Positions 25,168 to 35,001 are shown, numbered from the stretch's first letter. The stretch: 64,000 nt of DNA from Halomonas sp. (GCA_018401555.1 JAGYKP010000099.1:1-64000); one strand, 5' to 3'. The notes: generated by a model from the sequence alone, not told the origin. Translations and numbers: made by a program.

Positions 25168-25339
25168 TGGCGGTACTCCGCTGGTCGGAAGCCGTCAGCC
25201 TAGCGTGATCCAGTGGCCCGCGTTAAGCCCCGCGCGACGCCATGACGCTCCGACGTGGCGGCTGGTAGGATGAAGGTATCCAACCAACCCATGCTGGTCC
25301 GGCCATGGGCCTGGCCGCCACGCCTCCCTGGACGTCGCC

Positions 25340-26922
25340 ATGAAGAAGAGTTCCCCCGCGGTGGCACCGCTGGACGATACCCTCTCGCCGCTGGTCCTCA
25401 AGCGGGTGGGTATCGACACCTATCGCGAGAACGTGGCCTACCTGCATCGCGAGTGCCACCTCTACCGTGCCGAGGGCTTCCAGGCCCTCTCCAAGGTGGA
25501 AGTGCGCGCCAATGGCCAGCGCATCCTCGCCAGCCTCAACGTGGTCGATGACCCCAGCATCGTCGACTGCCAGCAGCTCGGTCTCTCCGAGGATGCCTTC
25601 GCCTCGCTGGGGCTGGAGGAGGGTCGCCCGGTGAGCGTCTCCCAGGCCGAGCCGCCGGCATCGATTCCCGCCCTGCATCGCAAGATCCGTGGCGAGCGCC
25701 TCACCCGCGACGACTACCGGGCGATCATCCAGGACATCGCCGATCTGCGCTACTCGAAGATCGAGCTGACCGCCTTCGTGGTGGCCTGCGACCTGGGCGA
25801 GCTGGATCGCGAGGAGATCTTCTACCTCAGCGATGCCATGTGCCGGGTGGGGCGTCGCCTCGACTGGCACGAGCATCCGGTGGTCGACAAGCACTGCATC
25901 GGCGGCATCCCCGGCAACCGTACCTCGATGCTGGTGGTGCCCATCGTCGCGGCCCACGGCCTGCTGTGCCCCAAGACCTCGTCGCGGGCGATCACCTCGC
26001 CCTCGGGCACCGCCGACACCATGGAGGTGCTGGCCGACGTCGACCTGCCCTTCGAGGTCCTGGGCGAGATCGTGCGCACCCATCGCGGCTGCCTGGCCTG
26101 GGGCGGCACCAGCCAGCTCTCGCCGGCCGATGACGTGCTGATCTCGGTGGAGCGCCCGCTCTCCATCGACTCGCCGGGCCAGATGGTCGCCTCGATCCTC
26201 TCCAAGAAGCTCGCCGCCGGCTCCACCCACCTGCTGCTGGATATCCCCGTGGGCCCCCACGCCAAGGTGCGCTCCATGCCCGAGGCCCGCCAGCTGCGCA
26301 AGCTGTTCGAGTTCGTGGCCGGGCGCATGGGGCTGACCCTGGACGTGGTGATCACCGACGGCAGCCAGCCCATCGGTCGCGGCATCGGCCCCATGCTCGA
26401 GGCCCGCGACGTGATGCAGGTGCTGACCAACCATCCCGACGCCCCCATGGACTTGCGCCAGAAGGCGTTGCGCCTGGCCGGGCGGATACTCGAGTTCGAC
26501 CCCGACGTGCGCGGCGGGGACGGCTTCGGTATCGCCAGGGATATCCTCGACTCGGGGCGCGCCCTGGAGAAGATGCAGGCGATCATCGAGGCCCAGGGGG
26601 CGAAGCCCTTCGATCTGGATAACCCGCCCCTGGCGTCGCACCACTTCGAGGTGGTGGCCCCCGCGGATGGGGTGGTGGTGGGCATCGACAACCTCAAGCT
26701 GTCGCGCATCGCCCGGCTGGCCGGGGCGCCCAAGGCCATTGGAGCGGGGGTCGACATGGCGGTGCGCCTCGGCGATGAGGGTCAGGAGCCGGCCAGACGC
26801 TGTATACCGTCTATGCCGCCTTCCGCAACGAGCTGTCGCTGGCCCACCAGTCCAGCGAGCGCGACAGCGGCGTGACCCTGGGCCAGCGCGACGAGCTGAT
26901 ACACCTTAACGTGGAGATGTGA
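25340..26922 (+). CDS. AMP phosphorylase/thymidine phosphorylase-family enzyme (one frame break)
   Basis: The long archaeal-type AMP phosphorylase architecture, about 527 residues: an extra N-terminal domain (residues 1-100), then the nucleoside phosphorylase core starting at [20 protein letters not shown]. Core motifs include [52 protein letters not shown] (phosphate site) and [16 protein letters not shown] phosphorylase converts AMP plus phosphate to adenine and ribose 1,5-bisphosphate; I infer this from architecture, and a simple thymidine phosphorylase is about 440 residues. A missing G near 26790 breaks the frame before [18 protein letters not shown]. Four bases separate its stop from the PRPP synthetase gene. 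Confidence 0.8.
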
Positions 26923-26926
26923 TCCC

Positions 26927-27832
26927 GTGCGTCGAGACAAGGAACGTACCCTGCTGCATTTCGCCGACGAGTCCGCCGCGGCTCGGCGCCTGGCCGATGC
27001 CGCCGGCATGCAGGCGGTGGCCGTCGAGCGCCACCGCTTCCCCGATGCCGAACTCAAGCTGACCCTGCCCGTCAGCGGTGAGGGTGCCCTCCCCGAGACT
27101 CTGGTGGTCTACCGCAGCCTGGATCGACCCAACGACAAGCTGGTGGAGCTGCTGCTGCTGGCCCGCCATGCGCGTCGCCAGGGCGTGAGGCGCCTGGTGC
27201 TGGTGGCGCCGTATCTCGCCTACATGCGCCAGGACATCGCCTTCCACCCCGGCGAGATCGTCAGCCAGGGCATCGTCGGCGGCTTCCTGGCCGAGCTGTT
27301 CGATGCCGTGGTCACGGTGGATCCCCACCTGCATCGCATCGAACGCCTCGACCAGGCGATCCCCCTCGAGCACGCCATCGCGCTCTCCGGCGCACCGCGC
27401 CTGGCCGAGCTGGTGGCCGAGAAGCGCCCCGAGGCCCTGCTGCTGGGCCCGGACGAGGAGGCTCGGCAGTGGGTGGCTGAGGCCGCCGCAGTCACCGGCG
27501 GCGACTTCGGGGTGTGCCGCAAGGTGCGCCACGGCGACCGCGATGTCTCGATTCAGCTCCCCGAACTCCCCGTGGCGGGTCGCCAGGTGGTGCTGATGGA
27601 CGACGTGGCGAGCTCCGGGCATACCGTGGCCTGCGCCACCGAGGCGTTGCTTTCCGCGGGCGTGGCGTCGGTGGATGTCGCCCTGACCCATGCGCTGTTC
27701 GCCGATGATGCCCTGGCGGTGATTCGCGCAGCTGGCGTGGGAGAGGTGTGGAGCACCGACTGCATTGCCCATCAGAGCAATTCCATCGCCATGGCACCGG
27801 TGCTGGCCGGGGCCCTGGAAGGGGTGTGGTAA
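26927..27832 (+). CDS. Ribose-phosphate pyrophosphokinase homologue (divergent PRPP synthetase)
   Basis: A 301-residue type I phosphoribosyltransferase-fold protein. It has the PRPP synthetase features ERHRFPDAELKLTLP, VYRSLDRPNDKLVELLLL, APYLAYMRQD (flexible-loop RQD), VVTVDPHLHRI (metal-binding D-x-H) and the PRPP loop VVLMDDVASSGHTVACA. The canonical housekeeping enzyme is about 315 residues with DLHAxQIQGFF and DxxIDTAGT, so this is a divergent paralogue closer to archaeal forms. GTG start with GGAG in the 3' end of the preceding gene, suggesting co-translation. It could make PRPP from ribose 5-phosphate and ATP, or act on the neighbour's product. Confidence 0.8.
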   Translation: MRRDKERTLLHFADESAAARRLADAAGMQAVAVERHRFPDAELKLTLPVSGEGALPETLVVYRSLDRPNDKLVELLLLARHARRQGVRRLVLVAPYLAYMRQDIAFHPGEIVSQGIVGGFLAELFDAVVTVDPHLHRIERLDQAIPLEHAIALSGAPRLAELVAEKRPEALLLGPDEEARQWVAEAAAVTGGDFGVCRKVRHGDRDVSIQLPELPVAGRQVVLMDDVASSGHTVACATEALLSAGVASVDVALTHALFADDALAVIRAAGVGEVWSTDCIAHQSNSIAMAPVLAGALEGVW

Positions 27833-27866
27833 CCCGCATCCGGTCAAGGTGATGAACCCATACAAC

Positions 27867-27896
27867 GACCGCGCCGCCCAGGAGGGCGGCGCGGTC
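27867..27896. terminator. Hairpin between the PRPP synthetase gene and a convergent small gene
   Basis: GACCGCGCCGCCC pairs fully with GGGCGGCGCGGTC around AGGA. No T-run follows on either strand, but its position between convergent genes fits a shared terminator. Confidence 0.6.
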
Positions 27897-28162
27897 TATG
27901 ATTCCTGCTTCGGCTCAGGCGAAGGTGGGGCGCGGCATGAAGGCCCTGAGACTCTCAGGCTCATCACCTTGTGACCGGTCTCGGGCTGGTCGGTCTGGAA
28001 GCCGATGTCGAAGCCCTGATCCTCCAGCTTCGCCTGCCAGAATTCGCGGGTGGCCAGTTCCTCGGCCTCGCCAGCGTTGGTGGCGTGGAAGATGCCGCCG
28101 CCGAGGTGCTGTTCATGGCCGCGGGGGTGGATAGCGTAGACGTCGACGAGGAAGGGTTGCAT
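27896..28162 (-). CDS. Small conserved hypothetical protein
   Basis: A protein of about 80-88 residues starting MQPFLVDVYAIHPRGHEQHLGGGIFHA and continuing ATNAGEAEELATREFWQAKL. No family recognised. I take ATG 28162 as the start because upstream residues are low-complexity Arg/Thr sequence. The C-terminal 16 residues differ between frames: a neighbouring frame ends sooner with PRPTFA, which looks more natural, so one base may be misread near 27950. Confidence 0.55.
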   Translation of the reverse strand: MQPFLVDVYAIHPRGHEQHLGGGIFHATNAGEAEELATREFWQAKLEDQGFDIGFQTDQPETGHKVMSLRVSGPSCRAPPSPEPKQES

Positions 28163-28308
28163 GACGCTCTCACTGGCTGGTGACTGTGGGACACATGATA
28201 GCCCCCTGCTGCGGATTTCCTGAGTGAATGTGGATGCCGTTGTCACACTCCCATGACGCGGCTGCATCATTCCTCGCCAGCATGATGGATGCCGCAAACG
28301 ACGAGGGC

Positions 28309-28330
28309 CCCGCACGCCGAGGCGTGCGGG
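28309..28330 (-). terminator. Hairpin downstream of the M42 peptidase gene
   Basis: CCCGCACGCC and GGCGTGCGGG form a 10-bp inverted repeat with a two-base centre, 38 bases beyond the peptidase stop. There is no long T-run, so termination strength is uncertain. Confidence 0.45.
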
Positions 28331-28367
28331 CGTGGCCTGTGTCACGGCAGGCGTCGCGGTGTGCCGA

Positions 28368-29612
28368 TCAGCTCTGCTGGTCTGCCGGTTTCTCGCCGCC
28401 ACGATGGCTCAGGGGGCCGGCCTGGTCGAGGCGCGGATGGTTATCGAGGAATTCACGCTGCGGGTCGGGCAGGGCATCCAGGGCCTGCAGGCTGCGGGTG
28501 ATGGCGTGGATCGCCGCCACCACGTCCCGGGTGTTGCCGGTCTCCGAGATGGTGTGCATGTTGCGGATCGGGAAGCCGATGGAGGTGGCCACGCAGTCCA
28601 CCGCGGCGAGCACGCCGGCCATGCCGTCGGTGCCGGTGTCGACGCCGACGATGTCGCGCTGCATGGGGATGGCATGCTCGCGGGCGGTGCTCTCGATGAT
28701 GCGGTTGAGCTGCTCGCTGGCGATGGAGCCCACCGACATGGTGAAGCCCTTGCCCATCTCCAGCGGCTGCATGCGGCGGTCGCCGATGCCGGGAGCGGCC
28801 ACGTAGTCGTGGTTGACGTCCACGGCGATGATGGCGTCCGGCTCGAGCTCCCCGGCCAGCACCCGGCTGCCGAAGCGGCCGATCTCTTCATAGCTGGCGA
28901 TGGCGAACATCACCCTGACCTTGTCGGTGCCGCCCGCCTCGGCGATCAGTCGCGCCACCTCGGCGGTGACGAAGCAGCCCAGGCCGTTGTCGAGGTAGGC
29001 GCCGTAGAAGGTGTCCGGGCTGAAGCCGTGGCGGATGGGGCGCTCCAGCAGGATGGCGTCGCCGGGACGCACGCCCAGATTCTCCACCTGCTGCTTCTTG
29101 TTGTCGCCGTGGATCTGCAGGTCGAGGTAGAGCTGCTCCTTCTTGATGCCCTTGTCGCCGGAGCGCTGGGCGGGGTCGGAGAAGTGGATGGCGCCCAGGG
29201 CCTCCACCGTGCCGCCCTCGATGCGCCGGTAACTTCCCGGTGCCTCGGGATCCTCGCTGAACAGGGTCACCTCATGGCCGACCAGCACGTTGGGCAGGAA
29301 GGAGTCGCTGTTGATCCAGATCTTGCCGTCCTCGCCGATGGAGCGCACCTGCATGCGGATCTTGTCGGCGTGGCCGATGATCATCACCTTGAACAGGTCG
29401 TCGCGGCCCGGGTGGGTGTCCAGCACCACGCCGGCGTGCCCCTTGAACTGGTGCAGTTGCCAGCCTGCAGGCGCGAACCGCTCGAAATGGGGCTTGAGCA
29501 CGCCGTAGGTCATGGCCCCTTCGAGCCCCACGGGGCTCGGCGCGGCGAGGATCTCGCGCATCAGCTCGAACTGCTCCTCGGGCATGGCGGATGTCCAGGG
29601 GGTATCGCTCAT
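28368..29612 (-). CDS. M42-family metallo-aminopeptidase (FrvX/PepA-like)
   Basis: A cytoplasmic dodecameric-type aminopeptidase with two metal ions. The metal ligands are visible: MIIGHADKIRMQ (H-x-D), FYGAYLDNGLGC (bridging Asp), AIASYEEIGRFGS (catalytic Glu pair), IIAVDVNHDY and the late MHTISETGN. Opening SPVGLEGAMTYGV fits the family. I set the start at ATG 29612 with AGGAGA ten bases upstream; 414 residues. The frame is open far upstream into the permease gene without a stop (see findings). Substrates in the cell are short peptides; the specificity is unknown. Confidence 0.88.
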   Translation of the reverse strand: MSDTPWTSAMPEEQFELMREILAAPSPVGLEGAMTYGVLKPHFERFAPAGWQLHQFKGHAGVVLDTHPGRDDLFKVMIIGHADKIRMQVRSIGEDGKIWINSDSFLPNVLVGHEVTLFSEDPEAPGSYRRIEGGTVEALGAIHFSDPAQRSGDKGIKKEQLYLDLQIHGDNKKQQVENLGVRPGDAILLERPIRHGFSPDTFYGAYLDNGLGCFVTAEVARLIAEAGGTDKVRVMFAIASYEEIGRFGSRVLAGELEPDAIIAVDVNHDYVAAPGIGDRRMQPLEMGKGFTMSVGSIASEQLNRIIESTAREHAIPMQRDIVGVDTGTDGMAGVLAAVDCVATSIGFPIRNMHTISETGNTRDVVAAIHAITRSLQALDALPDPQREFLDNHPRLDQAGPLSHRGGEKPADQQS

Positions 29613-29682
29613 TCGTTGGTTCTCCTTGCATGTCGGGTGCCATTGTCCGGCGCCCGAGTCGTGATGGGTGTCGAGGCGTGGA

Positions 29683-30737
29683 TCAGGCGCGCTGGGGAAG
29701 GCGGGCACCAGCCTCTGGCGCAGCGGCTTGATGGCGAGTACCAGCAGCATCACCAGGGCCGCCGCTTCCAGCCATTCGGGCAGCAGCTCCTGCACCCCCT
29801 CGACCTGATCCGGGATATTCAGTTGCCAGACATTGGCCAGGGCGTCGATGCCCAGCCCCAGGAGTACCACGCTCGTCAGGATGCCGGCCAGGTAGGCGAT
29901 CAGTGCCCGGCCGCCCAGTTCCCGGCGCAGTACGCCCAGGGTGGCGAGGCTGGTGACGGGAGCGGCCACCAGGAAGACCAGCACAGTACCCGGCGAAACG
30001 CCGGCCAGCAGCAGGCCGGCGGCGATCGGGGTGGCCGCGGTGGCGCACAGATACATGGGGATGCCGATCACCGCCATCAGCAGCATGGCGGGAGCCCGCT
30101 GCCGAAGGCGGCGAGCTGCTCGGCGGGCACCAGGGCGATCAGTGCCCCGGCCACCACCAGGCCGGCGAGCAGCCAGCGGCTGATGTCATCGAGGATATCG
30201 CTGAAGGCGTAACGCAGCCCGTTGCCGGGCGCCGGGCGAGGGCTCGGGGCCCTCGGGCTGGCTGCCCGAGCCGGCACAGCCACCGCTCGCGCGCTTGCCG
30301 GACCGGCTGGCGCTGCCGCGGGGGAGGCGGGGTGCGACGCTTGCGGTGGTGCCGACCAGTAGCCCGGTGGCAATGGCGGTGATCACGGCGGAGAGGGCCC
30401 TGGCGGCGGCCATGAAGGGGCCCAGCAGGGCATAGCTGATGGCCAGCGAGTCGACGCCGATGCCCGGGGTGCCGATCAGGAAGGCGGTGGTCGGGCCGCG
30501 GGCGGCGCCGCCGCGGTGCAGTGCCAGGGCGGTGGGAATGGCGCCACAGGAGCACAGCGGCAGCGGGGCGCCGATGATGGCGGCGCGGGTCACGCTGGCC
30601 ACGCCATGGCCGCCGACCCAGCGCTGCAGCAGCTGCTCGGGGAGCAGTGCCTTGATCAGGCCGGCGATGGTCAGGCCCAGCAGCAGCCAGGGAGCGGCCG
30701 AGAGGGCAACCTGCAGGATGGCGTGAAGCAGCGACAT
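29683..30737 (-). CDS. Permease of the SO_0444/YraQ (DUF318) type, putative Cu/Zn efflux (frame broken)
   Basis: An integral membrane protein with two similar halves. The first half contains APWLLLGLTIAGLIKALLP and IGAPLPLCSCGAIPTALAL, the PLCSCG motif typical of this permease family; the second half contains DDISRWLLAGLVVAGALIAL and AVIGIPMYLCATAATPIAAG. Between them is a Cys/Gly/Ser-rich cytoplasmic loop (GSASRSGKRASGGCAG), possibly metal-binding. Breaks lie near 30243 and 30091 (one G missing in CCCGGCC). The stop is uncertain: the frame used at the end runs on into the peptidase gene, while a neighbouring frame stops at 29683. Substrate inferred from family only. Confidence 0.68.
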
Positions 30738-30865
30738 GGCGATAGGCTCCCGTAAGGGTATTGCCTCAGTTTACCATGCCCCGGGCCCCGCTCTGCAGTG
30801 GCTGCCTGGCGTCACCGGATATGCCAAGCTGGCATTGATGATATCGATGAATCGGGGGAAGCGGC

Positions 30866-31624
30866 ATGCAAGGACACAAGCGTGGCGACCTGGTGGAGGA
30901 GCATCATCCCGAGGCCATTCGCCGACGGCTGCAGGGCGGCAATGCCGGGCAGAGCCTGCCCGATGCCATCCTCGGCGGCATCGATGGCTGCGTGACCACC
31001 TTCGCCGTGGTCTCCGGCGCCTTCGGTGCCGGCTTCTCGGCCACGGTGGCACTGGTGCTGGGGTTCGCCAACCTGCTCGCCGATGGCTTCAGCATGGCGA
31101 TCAGCAACTACGAGGCGATCAAGGCCCAGCGCGAGCATATCGACGGGGTGCGCCGCGACGAGCACCACCATATCGACGTGATCCCCGATGGCGAGCGTGA
31201 GGAGGTCCGCCAGATATTTATCGCCAAGGGCTTCAAGGGGGAGGTCCTGGAGCAGGTGGTGGAGACCATCTGCAGCGACCGCGAGCTGTGGGTGGAGACC
31301 ATGCTGCGCGAGGAGCATGGCCTGCAGACCGAGGGGTTGAGCCCCCTGCGTTCGGGGCTAGTGACTTTCGTCGCCTTCCTGGTGGTGGGCGCGGTACCGC
31401 TGCTGCCCTACGCCGTGCCCGGCCTGGCCGCCAATACGCAGTTCCTGGCGAGCCTTGCCCTCGCCGGAGTGATGTTCTTCCTGATCGGTATGGGCAAGAG
31501 CCTGGTCTACCACCAGCCGGTGCTTGCCTCCGGGGTGCGCACCCTGCTGATGGGGGGCGCCGCGGCAGGGCTGGCCTTCCTCACCGGCCATCTTGCCCAG
31601 GCGCTGTTCGGCGTCGGCCTCTAG
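30866..31624 (+). CDS. VIT1/CCC1-family iron/manganese transporter-like protein
   Basis: A 252-residue membrane protein of the VIT family. First membrane pair: LPDAILGGIDGCVTTFAVVSGAFGAG, then LVLGFANLLADGFSMAISNYEA with the D-G-x-x-M-x-x-x-x-Y signature. The cytoplasmic metal-binding domain is rich in Glu and His (RRDEHHHIDVIPDGEREEVRQIF), followed by three further helices. Members move Fe2+ or Mn2+ across membranes, in bacteria probably outward or for detoxification. ATG 30866 with GGGGAAG upstream. Intact and divergent from the Cu/Zn-type permease, which suggests a metal-handling neighbourhood. Confidence 0.87.
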   Translation: MQGHKRGDLVEEHHPEAIRRRLQGGNAGQSLPDAILGGIDGCVTTFAVVSGAFGAGFSATVALVLGFANLLADGFSMAISNYEAIKAQREHIDGVRRDEHHHIDVIPDGEREEVRQIFIAKGFKGEVLEQVVETICSDRELWVETMLREEHGLQTEGLSPLRSGLVTFVAFLVVGAVPLLPYAVPGLAANTQFLASLALAGVMFFLIGMGKSLVYHQPVLASGVRTLLMGGAAAGLAFLTGHLAQALFGVGL

Positions 31625-31643
31625 CCGCCCATAGGCAATAGGC

Positions 31644-31667
31644 AACGCCACGCGTGGGCGTGGCGTT
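31644..31667. terminator. Bidirectional hairpin between VIT and AGCS genes
   Basis: AACGCCACGC pairs with GCGTGGCGTT around GTGG, 20 bases after the VIT stop and 19 bases from the convergent AGCS stop. T-tracts are weak. Confidence 0.65.
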
Positions 31668-31685
31668 ACGGTGGTGAACTGGCGC

Positions 31686-33136
31686 TTAAGGGGCTCGCCT
31701 CAGCGCCCGGGCCAGGCCCTGGGGTCGACCTTGTCTGGCCAGCCTGGGGAAGCGACTCGGATCGAAGGTGGGGTCCTGTCCCGCCTTGAGCTGGCGCTCG
31801 TAGTCCTTGAGCAGCGCGAAGGCCACCGGGGAGAGCAGCAGAATGGCGACCAGGTTGATCAGTGCCATCATGCCCATGGAGAGGTCGGCGAAGTTCCAGA
31901 TGGCCCCCAGGCTTGCCATGGATCCGACCATCACCATGCCCAGCACGGCCAGGCGATAGACCAGGATGGCCAGTGGTGCGCGGCGCGGTCCGGCCAGGTA
32001 CTCCACGTTGGATTCGCCATAGGAGTAGTTGGCGATCACCGAGGTGAAGGCGAACAGCAGGATGGCGATGGCGATGAACTGACCACCCCACTCGCCCACG
32101 TGCCGGAGAGTGCAATCTGGGTGAGCTGGATGCCGTTGGCCTCGTCGCTGGCCAGCAGCTCGGGGCCTGCCATGATGATGATGGCCGCGGTGGCGGTGCA
32201 GATCACCAGGGTGTCGAGGAAGACACCGAGCATCTGGATGAAGCCCTGGGCCGCCGGATGGTTCGGATGGGTGGTGGCAGTGGCCGCGGCGTTGGGGGCC
32301 GAGCCCATGCCCGCTTCGTTGGAGAACAGCCCGCGCTTGATGCCGTTCATGATGGCCTGAGCCACCGCGTAGCCCACCGCACCGCCGGCAGCCTGTTCGA
32401 GTCCGAAGGCGCTCTTGATGATGGTGCCCAGCGCTGCGGGCAGGTCGCCGATATTGAGCAGCACCACGGTCACCGCCAGCAGCAGATAGAGTAGCGCCAT
32501 CAGCGGCACCACCAGCTCGGCGACCCGGGCGATGGACTTGAGGCCGCCAAAGATGATCGGCGCGACCACCACGACCAGCACCAGGCCCATGGCCCAGGTG
32601 GGTACGGCGAAGGCCTCCTGCATCGCCTGGGCGATGGAGTTGGCCTGTACGCTGTTGAAGGCCAGGCCGAAGGCAATGATCAGGCAGATCGAGAAGAGTA
32701 CGGCCAGCCAGCGCAGGCCCAGGCCACGCTCGATGTAGCGCGCCGGACCGCCGCGGAAGGTCTGGTCACCGTGGTCGACCTTGTAGGCCTGGGCCAGGGT
32801 GGATTCCACGAAGCTGGTGGCCATGCCGACCAGGGCGGTCATCCACATCCAGAAGATGGCGCCGGCACCGCCGAGGTATAACGCAACCGCAACGCCGGCC
32901 AGGTTCCCGGTACCTACCCGTGACGCCAGGCTGGTGGAGAGCGCCTGGAAGGAGGAGATGCCGCCGTCCCCCTCACGGGAGTGGCGCAGCAGCTTGAACA
33001 TATGGCCGAAGTGGCGGAACTGGATACCGCGGGTCATCACGGTGAAGTAGAGGCCGGCGCCGATCAGCAGGTAGATCAGTACGCTGCCCCACAACAGGCC
33101 ATTGCCGCCGTCTACCAGTCGGTTGAAGAATTCCAT
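31686..33136 (-). CDS. AGCS-family alanine/glycine:cation symporter (one frame break)
   Basis: A sodium-coupled amino-acid importer, about 483 residues. Family motifs: STSLASRVGTGNLAGVAVAL (first AGCS signature), FVESTLAQAYKV, GGPARYIERGLG, and GLFSNEAGMGSAPNAAATA. Many helices follow. The frame breaks near 32102: SGTWASG should continue as GHVGEWGGQFIAIAILLFAF. ATG 33136. The substrate is probably alanine or glycine by family. A hairpin overlaps the region just before the start codon. Confidence 0.9.
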
Positions 33137-33139
33137 GAA

Positions 33140-33171
33140 AGTCGCCTGATTTGCGATGGGTTCGGGCGACT
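33140..33171 (-). promoter_or_regulatory. Leader hairpin just before the AGCS start codon
   Basis: On the transcript AGTCGCC, 18 bases, then GGCGACT forms a perfect 7-bp stem. The second arm contains the only ribosome-binding-like bases (AGGCGA) and ends three bases before the ATG. It may control initiation; chance cannot be excluded. Confidence 0.35.
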
Positions 33172-33416
33172 ATTCTTCATTTTCCATCCCTGTTGGCAAC
33201 TATTTCCCTAGGGGAGTGTTCTTATGGTTTTTTCTCTTGTCTTGTCGGTGGGGGCAAGGGAGCCATGGTTGACATGTATCAAGGCGAAAGGGTGGGGCTG
33301 GTCTAGGCTGCTGATTGGGCGAACCTGTTAGTGCGGGCCTGGCGACGAGAGTCGCGAGAGGGTCGTGTGCCGGGTCCTGCCATCAACCTGTTGCCAAGCG
33401 TCTGGAGGGTGTCAGT

Positions 33417-33905
33417 ATGGCCAAGAAATCCAAGGAAACGTCCCCGGCCCCGAAAACGGAGTCACGGAGTGTCAGTCCATTGCATGAATTCGATCGTTTC
33501 TTCGATAACGTCTTCGATCGCGGCTGGATGCCCATGCTGCATCGCGATCACCCGCTGTGGGAGCGCTTTGCCGGGTTCGACAAGGGCATGCCCAAGGTCG
33601 ACGTGATCGAGCGCGATGCCGAAGTGGTGGTGCGGGCCGAGGTGCCCGGCTTCGAGCGCGAGGATCTCGAGGTGTCGGTCAGCGACCGCAGCGTCACCGT
33701 CAAGGGCGAGCACCGGCAGGAGAGCAAGGAAGAGGAGGGCGAGTTCTATCGCTCGGAGATTACCACCGGCTCCTTCAGTCGCAGCGTGCCGTTGCCCAGC
33801 GATATCGACGCCGACAAGGCCGAGGCGAGCTTCAAGAACGGCATCCTGGAGCTGACCCTTCCCAAGCTCAACAAGGCCACTCGGCGCAAGGTCGAGGTCA
33901 AGTGA
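33417..33905 (+). CDS. Small heat-shock protein, Hsp20/alpha-crystallin family
   Basis: A 162-residue holdase chaperone. The N-terminal tail (KKSKETSPAPKTES) is short and charged; FDRFFDNVFDRGW precedes the alpha-crystallin domain, which spans about residues 60-160: PKVDVIERDAEVVVRAEVPG, EDLEVSVSDRSVTVKGEHRQ, FSRSVPLPSDIDADKAEASFKNGILELTLPK with the A-x-x-x-N-G-x-L motif. There is no C-terminal I-x-I extension beyond KVEVK. ATG 33417 with GGAGGG upstream. I saw no clear sigma-32 promoter in the 280 bases before it. The stop nearly abuts the convergent HDAC gene. Confidence 0.92.
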   Translation: MAKKSKETSPAPKTESRSVSPLHEFDRFFDNVFDRGWMPMLHRDHPLWERFAGFDKGMPKVDVIERDAEVVVRAEVPGFEREDLEVSVSDRSVTVKGEHRQESKEEEGEFYRSEITTGSFSRSVPLPSDIDADKAEASFKNGILELTLPKLNKATRRKVEVK

Positions 33906-33906
33906 G

Positions 33907-35001
33907 CTAGCCGAGGAAGGCGCCGCGATGGAAGGCAGCGGCGGCTTCCACTTCGGCTATCCCGCGCCGCCCGGGTTCCGGCGGCGCCTCTCCGGCCAGC
34001 ACGCGCAGTACCGCGCTGACCCCGCGTGACAGGGAGATGAGGTTGTAGCCCCCCTCCAGCACGAAGACCAGTCGACCTCCGCACTGCTCCCGGGCCAGGG
34101 CCTGGAGGATGCCGGTCATGGCGGCAAAGCCGTCATAGGAGACATTCAAGGCCAGGTCATGGCTGTGGGGGTCGAAGCCTGCCGAGACCAGGATCAGGTC
34201 GGGCCGGAACCACTGCGCGGCGGGGATCAGGATCTCGCGAAACGCCTTGAGGTAGGCAGCGTCACCGGCATCAGCCGGCAGCGGCACGTTGACGTTGGTG
34301 CCATCACCGAGGCCTACCCCGATCTCCTCGAGGCTGCCCGTGCCGGGGTAGAAGGGCGCGCCGCGGTGGATGTCGAAGAGCAGCACGTCGGGATCGGCCC
34401 AGAAGATGTCCTGGGTACCGTTGCCGTGGTGGGCATCCCAGTCGACGATCATCACTCGCTCGCAGCCCAGTATCGCCTGGGCATGGGCGGCGGCTACCGC
34501 CACGTTGTTGAACAGGCAGAAGCCCCGGGCGCGAACCGGCTCGGCGTGATGGCCCGGCGGCCTCACCAGGGCGAAGCTGCTCTCCGCGCGTCCCTCGACC
34601 ACCGCTTCCACTGCCGCGATCGCCGTACCGGCGGCCACCTCGGCGGCCTCGACGCTGCCGGGTGACACCGCCGTGGTGTCCACATCCAGCCAGGCGCTCT
34701 CGCCGCGCAGTTGGAAGATGCTGTCGAGATAGGAGAGGGTGTGGACCCGTGCCAGCTGTTCGCGTGTCGCGGCCACCCCTGCCTCGAAGGTCACCCCGGG
34801 GACCGGCTCGAGTTCGAGGAAGTGGCGGATGGCAGTGAGCCGGGCGGGGTGTTCCGGGTACTTCCAGGGCACCCCGAGACCCGACAGCAGCGAGCGGATT
34901 CGCGTGTCCATGCGCCCCGGGAGGAATGGCACCTCGATATCCGGCTCGTGGGCCAGCATGCGCTCGTCATAGAAGGCGATCACCCGACTCTGGTCGCTCA
35001 C
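33907..35001 (-). CDS. Histone deacetylase-family (acetylpolyamine/acetoin-type) amidohydrolase
   Basis: A 364-residue zinc hydrolase of the class II HDAC-like superfamily. Active-site elements are intact: [34 protein letters not shown] (catalytic His pair), [17 protein letters not shown] (D-x-H zinc ligands), [12 protein letters not shown] (third zinc ligand) and the final [12 protein letters not shown] tyrosine. Bacterial members deacetylate acetylpolyamines or acetyl-lysine proteins; which applies is unknown. GTG start at 35001 with GGGAG eight bases upstream. Intact, single gene. Confidence 0.9.
   Translation of the reverse strand: MSDQSRVIAFYDERMLAHEPDIEVPFLPGRMDTRIRSLLSGLGVPWKYPEHPARLTAIRHFLELEPVPGVTFEAGVAATREQLARVHTLSYLDSIFQLRGESAWLDVDTTAVSPGSVEAAEVAAGTAIAAVEAVVEGRAESSFALVRPPGHHAEPVRARGFCLFNNVAVAAAHAQAILGCERVMIVDWDAHHGNGTQDIFWADPDVLLFDIHRGAPFYPGTGSLEEIGVGLGDGTNVNVPLPADAGDAAYLKAFREILIPAAQWFRPDLILVSAGFDPHSHDLALNVSYDGFAAMTGILQALAREQCGGRLVFVLEGGYNLISLSRGVSAVLRVLAGEAPPEPGRRGIAEVEAAAAFHRGAFLG

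Noticed and set aside
33137..33300. Possible glycine riboswitch before the AGCS symporter
   Set aside because: I looked for the paired glycine-aptamer signatures and found none; only a simple hairpin is present.
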